Below are positions 20,754-32,700 of a stretch of 33,737 bases of DNA, one piece after another. Origin of the DNA: Byssothecium circinans (taxonomy: Eukaryota; Ascomycota; Dothideomycetes; Pleosporales; Massarinaceae); NCBI GenBank assembly GCA_010015675.1, contig ML977010.1:133208-166944 (forward strand), written 5' to 3'. Under the pieces are notes generated by a model. The model saw only the letters and a list, made by a program, of their open reading frames with translations, was not told where the DNA came from and did no database searches. Numbering within the stretch: the stretch's first letter is position 1; every line of letters begins with the position of its first letter. The position numbers were made by a program, and so were the translations under genes.

Positions 20754-23700
20754 TCATACTCTCATCCCTTCTAGACTGTTTTCACCATCGTGATGCTGAT
20801 CAGGGGATAGCAACAGCTCCGCAAGCTTCCTCTTACGCTCCTGTCTGTCGATAACATGCTATTTTACGATAAGCATATGTACTAGGCTAACGAGGAAAGC
20901 AATACCTGTTCAAAAGTGTTCTCTATAACATATCGGATAGTAGTGACTTCTTTTGTCTGTCCCATGCGATGGATACGCGCCAGAGCTTGTTCTTCGATTG
21001 TGGGATTCCATTGCGGTTCCATGATGTATGCTCTGCACGCAGCCGTTATATCAAGTCTAATTCACGTGAGCGAAAATAAAGTGAAGAGACTTCGCCCACG
21101 CTTACCCAACAGAAGCGCACGAAATCGTCATGAGGATGACTGTGATATTTGCATTCTCCCTGAACTTCTTCAATGCAAGGGTTCGATTCTGTGACGAGGT
21201 GCTGCCATCGTACCGCGTGTATGCAATTAGAGCTTGCGATAGTCCTTTTTCGATCAGGTCCAGTGTTGTGGTCCAGTAGGAGAAAACGATGCTACACCAA
21301 GTTAGCATGCCTAGCACTTTGTTGTTGGGGCCAGAAGCAAGGTCTGTTGGACCGAAGGAGCGTGCATATTCTTGATTCATTGCGATTCGTCTGGACTAAG
21401 TTCTCCAAAGCAAACTTGACTAACGTGACGGCGAAAAGTTGGGTGGTCCGTTGGGACGAGGGTGTCTCGAGAGCATCATAGATCGATCTTTACTCACCTC
21501 TTCGTGCCTGGCAATTGGAAAAGTAGATCTTTAATCAAGGCTTCTATTTTTGTCGGCAGAGATCTCGCATCGATATCATCAAGAGGGCCTAACGGTGACA
21601 CTGCGCTCGGTGTTGTCATGCCAGGCATATGCGTGACAAAGGCCTTCGAGCACACAGGTACATGGCCGCAGGTTGGTTCGGAAATCTGGTGAATGCATCC
21701 TGCGCATACAAAGCGAAGACATGAGTGCAGCTGGTGGCGTTGCTGGAGTGGAGCGAGCTCACTGCATAGCCCCAGAGAATCGTAACTAGCATCTGGGCTG
21801 AGGCTACAGATGTGGCAAGATAAAGCGTCCGTAGAGGCTAGAGTGATGAATGCTTTTTGCGCTGCTGCCGTATCCCATGAAGCGACGTCCGAAATAGCGA
21901 CCCTCTTCGATGGCCGTTGAAGACCAAGGTTGCAGAGCAGGCGGAGCTCGTTGATCAGCTGCAGTACGTTTAGATAGGTGGATTGTCTAGATTTAGACCG
22001 ACCTAGCACTGCATCAATGTTGGTCGCGACGCTTCCTTCTATGGTATCATAATGTTCCCGTTCTTCGCTACTGAATTGCAACGTGTGCATGAGATCGGTT
22101 CTAGAGGGCAGATGAATGATGTTAGTTGCACGCCGGACGAGTATGTATCGCAGCAGTCGTTTCAAACGAGCAATAGCTTCACTTTCGGAACCTGCTCTCC
22201 AAGCCTGTATGACGTCGAAATCGAAGACTTTTGGATTATCGTAGGGGTATACGCGGAGGAACTGGCACAGCGTTGATATATCACCGAGCCGATTCTGCAG
22301 AGGTGTTCCCGTGACGGCCCAGCGAGCTTGAGCTTGCAGTGCGAAAAGAGCTCGCGCGGTGCTTGTGGATGGATCGCTCACAAAATGTGCTGCAAGGCAT
22401 TAGCACTTGAAGACGAGTGATGTTGAAACTGAGTGTGTAGTGACCGCAACTTCTGCATGTTATAACACGAATTTGTGCTGAACGAACATGCAATTGGAAG
22501 GGGGTGGGCCCACAAGCAGCCAAATCCACGAGTAGAGTGGTGGCGTGGTCATTAGAGGAGAAGTCGCATGCTGCAACTGATATAACTGAACCCACCTTCA
22601 TCTAGAATGATCCGCCGCCAGTAGAGGGAAAACAGCAAAGATGGCTTGCCACTCGAGGTCATCCGCCATTCGGTCTCGATCGTTTGGTAGGTTGTCAATA
22701 TGATGTTGTAACCATGGAGCTGTTCAATGGCGGTGATTCGCCTCGAAGCATGGTGCCGTCGAACCTTGAACGGGCTTCCGGGATGCACGTGCCTGTACTG
22801 TTAGTGTTTCTTTTAACATCGAGGAAACGCGAGGACTTACTTCTGTATCTGTTCTTCCCATGCTTGCATGACTACACAATGTCAGTCTCCTTCTTTCAAG
22901 GTATACCGGTCAGCTTACGGGGGAGTGGAACAATTAGTAAAGTTGTCGAGACTTCGGGTGACCTTAAAATTTCGTTCACCTTGATGCGACTAGATGATGC
23001 CGAGAGGACATCAGAATCATTGGCAACCAGTGCTATCATGCTACAGGATTTCCCAAGTCCCATGGCATCCGCAAGTATCCCACCGCGAAAAGTTGGAGGA
23101 GTGGCTATTTGATGCTTTCCAGTGACGTTGTTTACGTATCTAATGATGTTAGCAAGTAGTATCATGGAAATGGGATCCTTCCCCAGTGAAAATGTTGAGA
23201 GACCTACAGATTGCCCTCCGGGTGTGTTTGCCTGGTCCAGATATCTGCTTCTGGCTCATCATAGGCCCAGCCTGATTCACGCTGTACCATAAAGTAGAGA
23301 GCCTGACGTTGATGTCTAATGCGATCGATTAGTATTCAAATACTACTGCGATAGAAAGACGCACCTCAAGAGCGGGGTTCTCAGCAATGATGGCGTTTGC
23401 GCCTCTGGTAAATTCATGGACGATGTCAAGACGTCAAGCAAATCTGTGTGCCGTAGCCTGGTGACTTTCGGATGTACCGAAGGGGAATCGAAGTCGAAGG
23501 TCATTCGAGGAGGACTCGAAGGCGATGTAAGACGGTGGGGGTTGTGGTATGGGATATTTCGGTCGCATCCAATAGGATCTTGGAGATACAATTCACAGTC
23601 TTGAAAGAAAGTCCCCACAGCATCGAATGCCTCCAAGGGCCCGTAGATTATGAGTGACGCAAGAAGTGTATTTGATTGCGACGTACACTTCCTCAGTCGC

Positions 23701-24389
23701 TCCCTGATAAGCGCTTGTTCGAGCGGAGACAGGCTGACTTGGATTTCGAACGCGCCATCGCTTATGAGTGCTTCAATAATCGCAGTGCCCTGTTCGTCAA
23801 AACGCCCGTCAGACAGACTTTCAGTTATCCGAACCCCTCCATTTGAAGCTACAGAGGCTGCGATTCGGTTGCTAAGTGGGAAGGATAAAGGGGTATCGAA
23901 TTGTACGTTCAAGTTGGTAATCTAGTTAGCGTTAACACAGTATCGTGGGGTAACAATACATCAACTCGCCATTCCAAAACACACAGGCTGCATCTGAGAC
24001 GGGACTGCAGACTCCGTACTGGTGTGAGATTGTGTATATGTTCGACCATTGGGATGATCGTCTATGCCTCCGTCGTAGAGAGGTGTGTTGATCGTAAGCG
24101 CATTCGCTGCCCCTTTCGCAGTGGCTGATTGATCAACTTCAAACGTAGCACTCTCGGGAAGGTTCTGGTGGTGAGTGTTGCTTCGCATAGAGACAGATGG
24201 CTCAGTATATGTGGCTTCTACAGCAGCTGGGATGGATATGGTATCAATGTCTGCTGTGGCGCCACGTCCATATGCAAGACGAAGTCGCTTTGCAGGTGGC
24301 TCGACGGTGGAGGTAACGATAAAAGGCTCGGAGACTGACGGCCATCCTTTGTCGAAAGGCTGGCCAGGTGAAAATAGACTGTTCTTCAT
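20754..24389 (-). CDS. SNF2-family ATPase with RING-like insert, HLTF/Rad5/Rad16-like (950 aa)
   Basis: Ten exons on the minus strand: 24389-23985, 23921-23365, 23315-23208, 23139-22919, 22871-22841, 22792-22596, 22389-21498, 21291-21106, 21056-20906 and 20858-20754. All phases close. It would be a nuclear DNA-dependent ATPase in chromatin remodelling or DNA-damage tolerance. Motifs: Walker A GGILADAMGLGKS (ends residue 388), DEAH at 505-508 in WRRIILDEAH, WAVTGTPLQNRLGD, then SIVFSYWTTTLDLIEKGL (about 804), VGLDITAACRAYIMEPQWNP, and motif VI QALARIHRMGQ (889-899). A Cys/His-rich insert at about 698-753 (CHIC ... CLRFVCAGC ... CGHVPVC) between the helicase lobes resembles the RING of the Rad5/HLTF group, but its spacing is irregular. 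The start is less certain: an in-frame ATG at 24506 would add 39 residues. The first intron uses a GTGTGT donor. The N-terminal 130 residues are unrecognised. Confidence 0.88.
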
Positions 24390-24780
24390 CGCTTGGTGTT
24401 CACTGGGTTGGCGAGCACCTTTGCGGTGCCGATGCGATGAACTGGGGTTCAACCCAGGTCGAAGACACGGCTGGCAGTTGGATAGTAAGAGAAATTCGTG
24501 GCGCACAATGCACGGCTGTGCAGCAAGGCGGAATCGAGAAGGCGGTGTTGGGTGTAACGGGCACTATACAATAGGCTATACTGCTGCGTCTTTGGATTTG
24601 GTCTCATCTGATCTCATCTCAATCACATCAAGGAAAAGGACACGTCTATCCATCAACACAATTTGCAAAGGACGGCTGTAGCATCGCGTTAAGAGACGAT
24701 GCGAAGTGTTTTTGCTTAGAAGCTTATGTAAGACTGGGATGGCGGCAAGTGCAACCACCCGCACGGACTAATCAGCGACG
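24390..24780. promoter_or_regulatory. Divergent promoter between SNF2-like and STAND genes
   Basis: 391 bases separate the two start codons, which point away from each other, so they probably share regulatory sequence. The stretch holds a CTCAT pentamer array at 24603-24622. If the SNF2 gene starts at 24506, the gap shrinks to 274 bases. Confidence 0.5.
24603..24622 (+). repeat. CTCAT pentamer array (4 units)
   Basis: Pentamers read CTCAT, CTGAT, CTCAT, CTCAA inside the divergent promoter. It is the same unit and orientation as at 14505-14529 and 32016-32040. Confidence 0.7.
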
Positions 24781-27700
24781 ATGACGGCCCCATCACGACT
24801 CACTGCCCAAGCATCCAACACCTTCAGAAACAGTTTCGACCATTTCGAAAGAACAGTCCTCTCACAGTCCCAGAGCGACCACCGCGATTTCTCGTCTACT
24901 ACCCTTCAGGATGTTCGCCAGGCCGCTAAAGAGGTCGAGCAGCAGCTCGCTGCCCGCCAATGTTTACGCAATATGCGTCGTATCGAGCCGTTTTTGAACG
25001 GATTGGAGGCTTACTCAAAGGTCATTGAGGTTCTATGTAATGGAACTCCCTATTTGCCTTGGATTTGGGTAACTATTATTCTCATATAGGCTTTCGAAAA
25101 CTTGCTGACTTGTCGAGGCACCGGTGAAGTTGATGCTCAAGGCGCGTATGCCCGCTTACAGCCAGCTGCTTGCATCTAATCCATGACTACGAATAGCTAG
25201 CAAAGGACCACATCATTGCTTTTGAGAAACTGATGTCTGCGTACGGTAGGATCGCGGAAAATTTGCCGCGTTTTGATCGGCTTAGCCAAGCCTACCGCCA
25301 TCAACCCGACTTCCAGCAAGTGCTTGCTGTCGTGTATAGCGATATTTTAGAATTTCATCGACAGGCGTACAAGTTTTTCAAGAGACACAGTATGTACCCC
25401 CGCTTCGACGCAACGTTCACTCTGATAATCGCAGGCTGGAAATGTTTCTTTAAGTCTACTTGGGGAGGGTTCGACACGCGCTTCAATTGCATCCTAGACA
25501 GCCTCTCCCGCCACTCTGATCTAGTTGACCGCGAAGCTAACGCATTCTTGATTACTGAGACAATGCGATGGAGGGAGGACGCTTTGCAAGCAGCAGCACA
25601 CCGAGAAAAGGAAAGGCTGACGACCCAGCTAACTTCCACGCTAGCATGGCTGGGTCTCGACAGTATGCCACACTGTGGGCGGAATCAGCAGCAGAATGAA
25701 TTCGACAAACTCATCCACGACTGTTGCCCGGGCACTACGGATTGGATTCTCAATCATCCGAAGATGAGAACATGGATGCGAAATGGGCAAGATCAATCAA
25801 CGCTGTGGTTAAAAGGGAAACCGGGCTCAGGTCAGACGATCTTCCAAGATGAGAGTGAATGCACTGACTACTCACAGGCAAAAGTACTCTGTGTGCCATA
25901 GTTGTCCAATTCTTCAAGTTGGACAAAACAGCCACTACCCTTTCCTGCTTTTACAATTACAAGATTAGTGAAGCGCATGTTCACCCATCCGCCTTCATCT
26001 TTGCTACTCTGGTCTCTCAGGTTCTACAGCAGAAGCGAGATCTTGCCGCTTACGTTTACGAAGAATTTGTCGCCGAGAACCTTCCCTCGTCAACGCAAAC
26101 CTTGAAGCACATACTCAGCAACCTCCTTCCGCAACTTAGTTTGCCTCGCATCATCATAGACGGTATAGACGAGTGTCTTCAGTATGATGCCTCTGGGAAA
26201 CCCCAGAGTCTCAGCCTGGTCAAAGACGTTCTCAATGATATTCTTCAGCTGGAAACGTTTGGGAGTCAGGCAATGTCTCCAAAGTTACTTCTCGCCAGCA
26301 GAGATATTGGACAAATGGTTATTAAACTCTCCAGAAAGCCAATGATGTTCCTGGACCACGAGCCCGGTATCCTACAATCTGCAATACGCCGCTTCGCCAG
26401 TTATCGCCTCTCGGAGATACGAGGCAAGTTTCAAGGAGTTCCAGACATTGAGAGAATTTTGAACAGGATTGAAGAAACGATTGTTATCAAGTCACAAGGT
26501 GTGTTTTGAACAGAAGCAGCACATGGGTTTTTGAACGTTGAACTCACGAAAGCAGGAATGTTTTTGTGGGTCAAGTTGATTTTCATGCAACTCGAAGAAG
26601 AAGCCTATAACGTAAACGATTTGGAATCTGCTCTCGCGAACATGCCCGACGGTTTACACGCGCTGTAAGGTTGACAAATCCAATCCTTCGCAACTTTGCT
26701 AAGATGCCATAGCTATGCTCGTATAATGGGGCGACTCCAAGTGCTGACCCCATCATCACAAGATCGGGTCGCACGCATTCTCGAATGGATGCTAAGCTCC
26801 AGGCGACCGCTGAGAACGATTGAACTTCAGGATGCTATTGCATTTTCTGGGACTACAACCACGCTGGATAAAGGGTCAAAGCTTCCTGCATCCGTCATCG
26901 ATTTGTGCAAACCTCTGATCACGATTCTCCATGACGACACGGTCGACTTTGTACATTTCACCGTCAAAGAGTAAGCAAACGGGTCATGATCACCACACTC
27001 TCGCAGTTAACACATTCAAGATTTCTCCTGGACACGTCGTTTACGTCGATGCAGCAGGCCGAGTTGTGCATAGCCACTTCCTGTTTGAACTACCTACATT
27101 TCAGCCTTGATCTGATTGATCCATCAATATCGGCCAATCAGCGAACAAAATTTGTGGGCCAAGGCATGTATACATTGCAGCCATATGTACACGAGCATTG
27201 GTTGGATCATGTGTTGATATACGCATCGAGCCTTGGGACGACCGCGACGCAATGTCCACACCTGGAAGCACGCCTTAGGCAGCTGGTAGCTCGGATTGAA
27301 AGCCTACCTAGCAGGATGCAATCCGCCGTAAATGCGCCAATGCGGGACGATCCAGAGTCGAACTGGACGCTTGAACCTCGGTTAGCCCTCTTTGGCGCTC
27401 ATGGAAATGTTTTCCACTTTTTGAGAGAAGCATGCTGGCAACGACGATGCACGCGATTGAAATTCGAAAACCCTGGGGAATCAGGTCAGTACGCCTTCAT
27501 CCCTGTTCTCACTTCGCCTAGCTCACATTAATTCAGATGATGCTGATCAGCCTCACATCAATCACAACCCGTTAGCACAAACCCATGCTGAGTATCATTC
27601 CAAGGTCCAATTACTGATCTCTTCCAAAACCTTTCCAGGCTTGAGTAAAGAGGAGTTGGCTGCCTTTAAGCGCTTTTGCGGACCATGTGCATTCGAATGC

Positions 27701-28342
27701 CGATTTCCCGGATGTTCGCACCCCACTGCTGGATTCCCAACAGACGAGGCTCGCCTGCAACACGAAAAAACTCACGCCTCGCCTCTTCTATGTGTCGCTC
27801 CAGGATGTACTTATCGATTACCCTTTGCTTCGATACAGAGCTTGAAACGACATGACAGAGATCATCATGCTGTGTCATATGTTCGAGTACCGCGGAAAGT
27901 GCGGCCAAACAACTCGCGATCTCCTCTAAGCTCACAGTCAAGCGACAACATCACCCACTTTCTGTGCAGCTGGTGCGATCACAAATTCGACGATCTCATG
28001 AAGCGCCAAATCCACGAGATTAAATGTCATTTCGGCAAATCGGAGCGCGCACGGAAAAGCTGCGACTTTTGCTCGGTAGACCTAGACGACTTGAATAGCC
28101 CGACGTTTATCGACCATTTGAAGGCAACGCATAGGGGGAATGTTGGGGCTGATCTCCGAAGGGGCCATCTCACCTGCCTACATGTCGTTTCGAGACGGGA
28201 ATTTACTCGAACAGTTTTCAATGATCTTGATTTAATGGCGAGGACTCAATTCAAGGACGACGAGGCGAGCATAAATTTCTGGAGAGCGTATTCTGCAACA
28301 CTGGGCCTACTGTACCGTTCAAAGATTGGAGACCTTGATTAG
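24781..28342 (+). CDS. NLR-like STAND NTPase with C-terminal C2H2 zinc fingers (1055 aa)
   Basis: Nine exons: 24781-25068, 25118-25145, 25201-25389, 25435-25830, 25878-26498, 26556-26664, 26704-26970, 27021-27484 and 27537-28342. The sum is whole codons. The N-terminal helical region (RNMRRIEPFLNGLEAYSKV ... NGTPYLPWIW) is the type found at the front of fungal NACHT/STAND proteins (DUF7708-like, from memory). The NTPase has Walker A KGKPGSGKST (about 295-304), which is split by an intron inside its last Gly codon, and Walker B PRIIIDGIDEC (about 389-400). A winged-helix-like region follows (ILEWMLSSRRPLRTIELQDA ... VDFVHFTVKEFLLD). The C-terminus has three C2H2-like fingers: C842/C847/H863/H867, C873/C878/H893/H897 and C931/C934/H947/H952. 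There are no ankyrin, WD or TPR repeats. Fungal STAND proteins are implicated in non-self recognition and heterokaryon incompatibility; any such role here is inference. Exon 2 boundaries and the 39-bp intron at 26665-26703 are the weakest parts. Confidence 0.85.
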
Positions 28343-29425
28343 GACACTCCTGGCTTGTTGTTGACACCACCATGGTAACGACTTCTGGAAGCATGCACAA
28401 TGGCTGAGCGTATGAAGTGCAAGATGGAGAGCTACGGCAGAGGATGGCGTGATTGACGGGTGTTCGCATTGTACCCCACGCCCAAATGGTAACCAAGCTT
28501 TGCGGGGAAACAGATGAGGTGGTAATCATGACTCGCTGGCATGATCGTGAACCAAAGTTGTTGGTGGTTCGACCGGATCTCTCGATCTCGGTGTTGAGCC
28601 GTAGTAGACCCCGAGCGGGGTATAGTTTATCCGCAGAGCAGCAGCGCAGTGCAGCCCTGCGGTACATTGCGTGCAACATCTTGCAACATCTTATGCGGTG
28701 CCTTTACGCGGCATTAATCGATATCTCCGTGGAAACACCTTTGTGCATGAGACGGGACAGAGAGTTCACTCTCAGCGTATTCTCCGTACCAAGTATCGAA
28801 AGCTTCAGAGCGGAAGTTGTCGCGAAATTCAACCATGGAGTGTGACCTTTTCTAGCTGCACATTACGTATTAAATTTATATGCAGCCAATCCCCAAAATG
28901 TATCTGCATTCCGTTCTTTAAAAAAGCCGCCTTAAAAAGGCCGTCACATGCATCGTCACGCCCTGCAGCTACGGCCACATGTGCACCGAGCATCATCAGA
29001 GCTCAGACCCCACCACTGGGGAGAGCAGAGACTCCTCCCATGACGGACAAACTCGCACCCTCACCAGTCCTCCTTACCACATTGTCAGCAACAATATGAA
29101 GGCGTCATCAGTAATCATGAGCGACCAAAATAAGGCGTAACGAGCGTGCGGTGCATGTGACCAAGGAAGTCGCGTCTCTTTTGTGGAGGTGTTTGAAGTG
29201 GAAACAATCGACAGCATACAAGACACCCGCAGCTTGACTGCAACACCACGACAAGGACTTCTTCGGTGAGAAGGCAGCCCGAGCGAGAAAGAAACAGATA
29301 TAGTGGAAGTTGGCGAGGAAAGACGGCGGAACAAGTACGAGTGCTGTGTGCTTGGGCGATCGCACGACTTCTCCACCTCTGTTGCTCGAAAGCCTAAGCA
29401 TACAGCGATCACCTCGTATTGAAGC
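28343..29425. other. Intergenic between STAND and histidine-phosphatase genes
   Basis: About 1.08 kb. A plus-strand frame with an ATG at 28486 runs 119 codons to 28845 and overlaps a minus-strand frame of similar size; neither resembles a known family. No RNA gene is recognised. Confidence 0.4.
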
Positions 29426-31901
29426 ATGGCCAAAGGACCGGCCGTAGTGGTTATTGCGCGGTAACCTTTTCTCCCCTCTATCCACGTTACTACCAGCTAA
29501 TGTTGTGGGTAGACACGGAGCCCGCCTGGACGCCGCCGACAAACAATGGCATCTCACCTCCCCCACACCATACGATCCCCCTCTGACCTACGGCGGCTGG
29601 TCGCAGGGGAGAGCCCTTGGGATCCGTATCGCTGCACTCCTCCACCAACGCGAGAACGATCGATCGAACGAAGCCACGAACGCTGATCTCGCACACCTCG
29701 ACTTCAGCACGCTGGATGCAGGGACTGGGAAGGGGAAGGCAGTGAACGGCGTAGGACACAAGCGGAAGAAGCATCGAATTGTCATACATTCAAGTCCGTA
29801 TCTGAGATGCATACAGACGAGCACGGCGATTGCGGCGGGACTGTCGCAGTTCCAGCCACCTGATGCGGCCGGGGATGCGGTAACGCGGTTGAATGTTCCT
29901 ACGCCCGCAAAGCAGAGGAATGGCCTGGCTAAATCTACATCGCCAGCTGTGCAGCCCGTACGCGTCATGGAGCCCGCAGCGGACCCGAATTTGGAAGTTT
30001 TCCCGCGGCCGCATGCTGGACCGGAGAAGATATTGCTGAGGATCGACGCATTTCTGGGTGAATGGCTGTCGCCAGATTACTTTGCGGATATCACGCCACC
30101 GCCAAACTCGACCATGATGGTGGCGGGCGCGAAAGCAGATTTGCTGCGAAGAGGAGAGTATGTCGAGGCACAACCTGCGGCACCCAGTAGCAAAGGGCAC
30201 TTCCCAGGTGGTTGGGTGAAGACGCCAACTTCGTCTGTGGCCAGTAGCAGGAAGAATACAGAAGATGGACCATTGCCAACTTTGGGAAGTCTGGCACAGG
30301 CATTACCGACTGTGAGAGAGCGGTCGAATAGTCAGGGCAGTGGATATCTGAGACGGAGATCGAGATCGAGAGAATCGCTCACGCCTGCCATTTCCACGCC
30401 ACATAAATTACCAAGTCATATCTATGAAGCGCCGGTTCCCTCTTACGCTGTCTCGCCTGCCGATCCGATACCGAGAGGGTACTTTGCGCATGCGCGAGAT
30501 GCGTGTGTTAATGTCGACTTTCAGTGGGATAGTATGCGGGAGCCACAAGATTGGGGCGATGGAGGCGAGTATGGCGATGAGTGGAGTACAATGCACAAGC
30601 GGTTTCGGAGAGGGCTTGCTGGAATGATGCGGTGGTATAGAGAGCATGGAGCGATGGCTCCGAAAGATCAGTTCCCTGGGTTTACTTTCAACGAGCGGCC
30701 AAAAGGCGCGTTGCAACATGCTTCGACCGAGCCGTTACTAAATTCCGATGCAGAAGCCGAAGACGATGAAGAGTTGGTTTTGATTCTAGTTACACATGGC
30801 GCGGGCTGCAATGCTCTCCTTGGCGCTGTCACCAACCAGCCCGTCCTCATCGATGTCGGTCTAGCAGCCCTATCCATGGCCGTTCAACGAGACGAACCCC
30901 GGAGACCTTCCGTATCTCCCAAACACCAACGCCACGCTTCAATCATCGACCCCGGCATGTCGGATACCTACGAGATGAAACTCTTAGCTTCAACCGACCA
31001 TTTGCGTCCCAACGTCGACCCTTCGAAACCTCCTCAGCCGCAGTCACCACCCAGCATCGCAAGCCCCTCTCTTGAATACCGACGTCGCTTCGCGCAAAAC
31101 CCCAGCGGCATGACTAGTCCCGTCAGTCAGATCGATTCGCCGTTCTCGCTAGGCGAACCAGCCAGTATTAGGGGTGGCTGGAACAGCGCGCTAGGCAGTA
31201 TACGTCGGAGTTCTACGAATGGAAGTGGATCAACCCGACTCCTATCAAGTTACACGGCAGGAAGCGCGAGTCCGAGAACGAGTTCCGGCCTGTGGAGCAG
31301 TACGCGAGCGCCGAGCTTCAGTCTCGACGACAACGAAACCGAAGGCAGTAAAAGTCCGAGCGAAGACATGCTCTTGAATTTCGGGAACCAGCTACCGACA
31401 AAACCTTCAGCTGCACCTACTTCTACACCTGCACAATACGACACCTCGCCATCCACGTCCACAAAAACTTCCAGTAGTGGTAATAGTAGTTCCCTGAATG
31501 TAGGACGACCCTCGACACCCACGCAGGCGGCGATTAACCTCAGTGGTAATGGTGGCGGCGCTGCGGACGACCATGAAGATACGGAGAAACATGATGATGT
31601 CGCGCCGCTGCGGAATATGAATGGTGCGGCACCGAGGCGCACGCCGAGTGTGGGTGGCGGGCTTTGGATGCCGAAGAATCAGGCGGGTGCGAATGGGCTT
31701 TGGGGACCGCCGAGGCTGGATGAGGTGTATGAGCATGGGCGGGGGCCGAAGAGGAGGTGGACTGTTACAGAGAGAGAGCAGGGGAAGATGGTATGGGAAT
31801 GGGGGTATCATGGTTTGGGGAGAGGGAGGTTCGTCGAGATGAAAATGCTACAAAGTGTGGACTGGTGTTGTTATGGATATGAGCATGGGGCATGGGTGTA
31901 A
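29426..31901 (+). CDS. Histidine phosphatase superfamily (phosphoglycerate-mutase-like) protein (807 aa)
   Basis: Two exons, 29426-29460 and 29513-31901, with a 52-bp GTAACC...GTAG intron. The 35-nt first exon and the second exon join inside the catalytic Arg codon, giving MAKGPAVVVIA-RHGARLD with the RHG motif at residues 12-14. Other family features are HSSPYLRCIQTSTAIA, the second catalytic His at about 440 in LVTHGAGCNALLGA, and PKDQFPGFTFNERP before it. The core is interrupted and extended by long low-complexity Ser/Pro/Thr-rich segments (about 240-330 and 500-700), making it much longer than plain family members (about 200-250 aa). It probably acts as a phosphatase on phosphoprotein or small phosphorylated substrates. 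The substrate and location are unknown, and no membrane segment is seen. A GTAAGT overlaps the stop codon, so a further spliced C-terminal exon is conceivable but unsupported. Confidence 0.9.
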
Positions 31902-32015
31902 GTATTCCTATTGATATGTTATCAATGGACGTTTTCAGCCGGGAATTATTCACTTTTAATCGTGTATATAAAACTTTCTTCTCTACTCTTGCCCATTTTT
32001 TCCCCTGTTGCTTAG

Positions 32016-32040
32016 CTCATCTCATCTCATCTCATCTTAT
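32016..32040 (+). repeat. CTCAT pentamer array (5 units)
   Basis: Four perfect CTCAT units followed by CTTAT, about 115 bases downstream of the histidine-phosphatase stop codon. It shares unit and orientation with the arrays at 14505 and 24603. Confidence 0.9.
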
Positions 32041-32258
32041 TTCTTGTGTCGGCTTTTTTCTATGCCATGGTCTTTCTTCGGGATGGCTTCGATAAGCGGA
32101 AGCGCTGAGTGGTATTGCATATAGGGATATGGGGCTTAGCTTAAGGAGGAGAGGCCGTGCCGTGGCGTCAATGGCGGCGGGCAAATGTATTCATGCTTTG
32201 TCGTTGTTGTGATGTACTCTTACATGTTATGACCGTGGGGTTGTCGAGGTGTTTGGTC

Positions 32259-32278
32259 TAGTTTAGTTGAGTTGAGTT
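32259..32278 (+). repeat. TAGTT/GAGTT pentamer array
   Basis: Four pentamers read TAGTT, TAGTT, GAGTT, GAGTT. Probably slippage-type simple sequence. Confidence 0.6.
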
Positions 32279-32324
32279 GGGGTGAGTTTTATTATGATCT
32301 AGGTACGCTATAAACTGTAAACAG

Positions 32325-32348
32325 GAACATGAACATAAACATGAACAT
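32325..32348 (+). repeat. GAACAT hexamer array
   Basis: Four hexamers read GAACAT, GAACAT, AAACAT, GAACAT. Simple sequence repeat in intergenic DNA. Confidence 0.75.
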
Positions 32349-32700
32349 GACTTATCTTTATACCTCGTGATGACGATGGTAATCATCGCCGCCAACCTTA
32401 TCTTCCTCCACCGAACCCCTCCATACGGCGCTTCATATTGCCTTTCGGAGCTTTTTATGTAGATTGGTATCATCCATGGAAGCGCACAGGCTGCATACGC
32501 TGTCTAGCATCCTCTTTTTTCGTCTTTCCCCAACTTTCTTTTCGACGGCGTTCTACGCAGGCACAGGTACAGTACTCTGGTATATGAGGGTCGAGGAGGC
32601 TTTCTCCCCATGAATGTATGGAATGGGGGTTTTTCGTATGTGCGGGGAAGCAGGAGGGGAAGACGACGTCGAGAGGGAATTGTCGAACTTCTGATGTAAT

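Larger units (their letters stand above)
31902..32700. other. Intergenic with simple repeats before the transposon
   Basis: About 0.8 kb without a gene. It holds three short tandem arrays: CTCAT at 32016-32040, TAGTT/GAGTT at 32259-32278 and GAACAT at 32325-32348. Confidence 0.55.

Noticed and set aside
24440..24460. GGTTCAACCC resembling a tRNA B-box
   Set aside because: No matching A-box, acceptor stem or cloverleaf in the flanks.
28605..28620. Short ACCCC...GGGGT hairpin
   Set aside because: A five-base stem is expected by chance.
28486..28845. Plus-strand ORF of 119 codons between the STAND and phosphatase genes
   Set aside because: It overlaps a similar-sized minus-strand frame, resembles no family I know and has no supporting promoter or splice context. 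Transcript data would be needed.
31621..31842. Arg/Gly-rich frame overlapping the phosphatase C-terminus
   Set aside because: Shadow frame of the G-rich 3' coding sequence.
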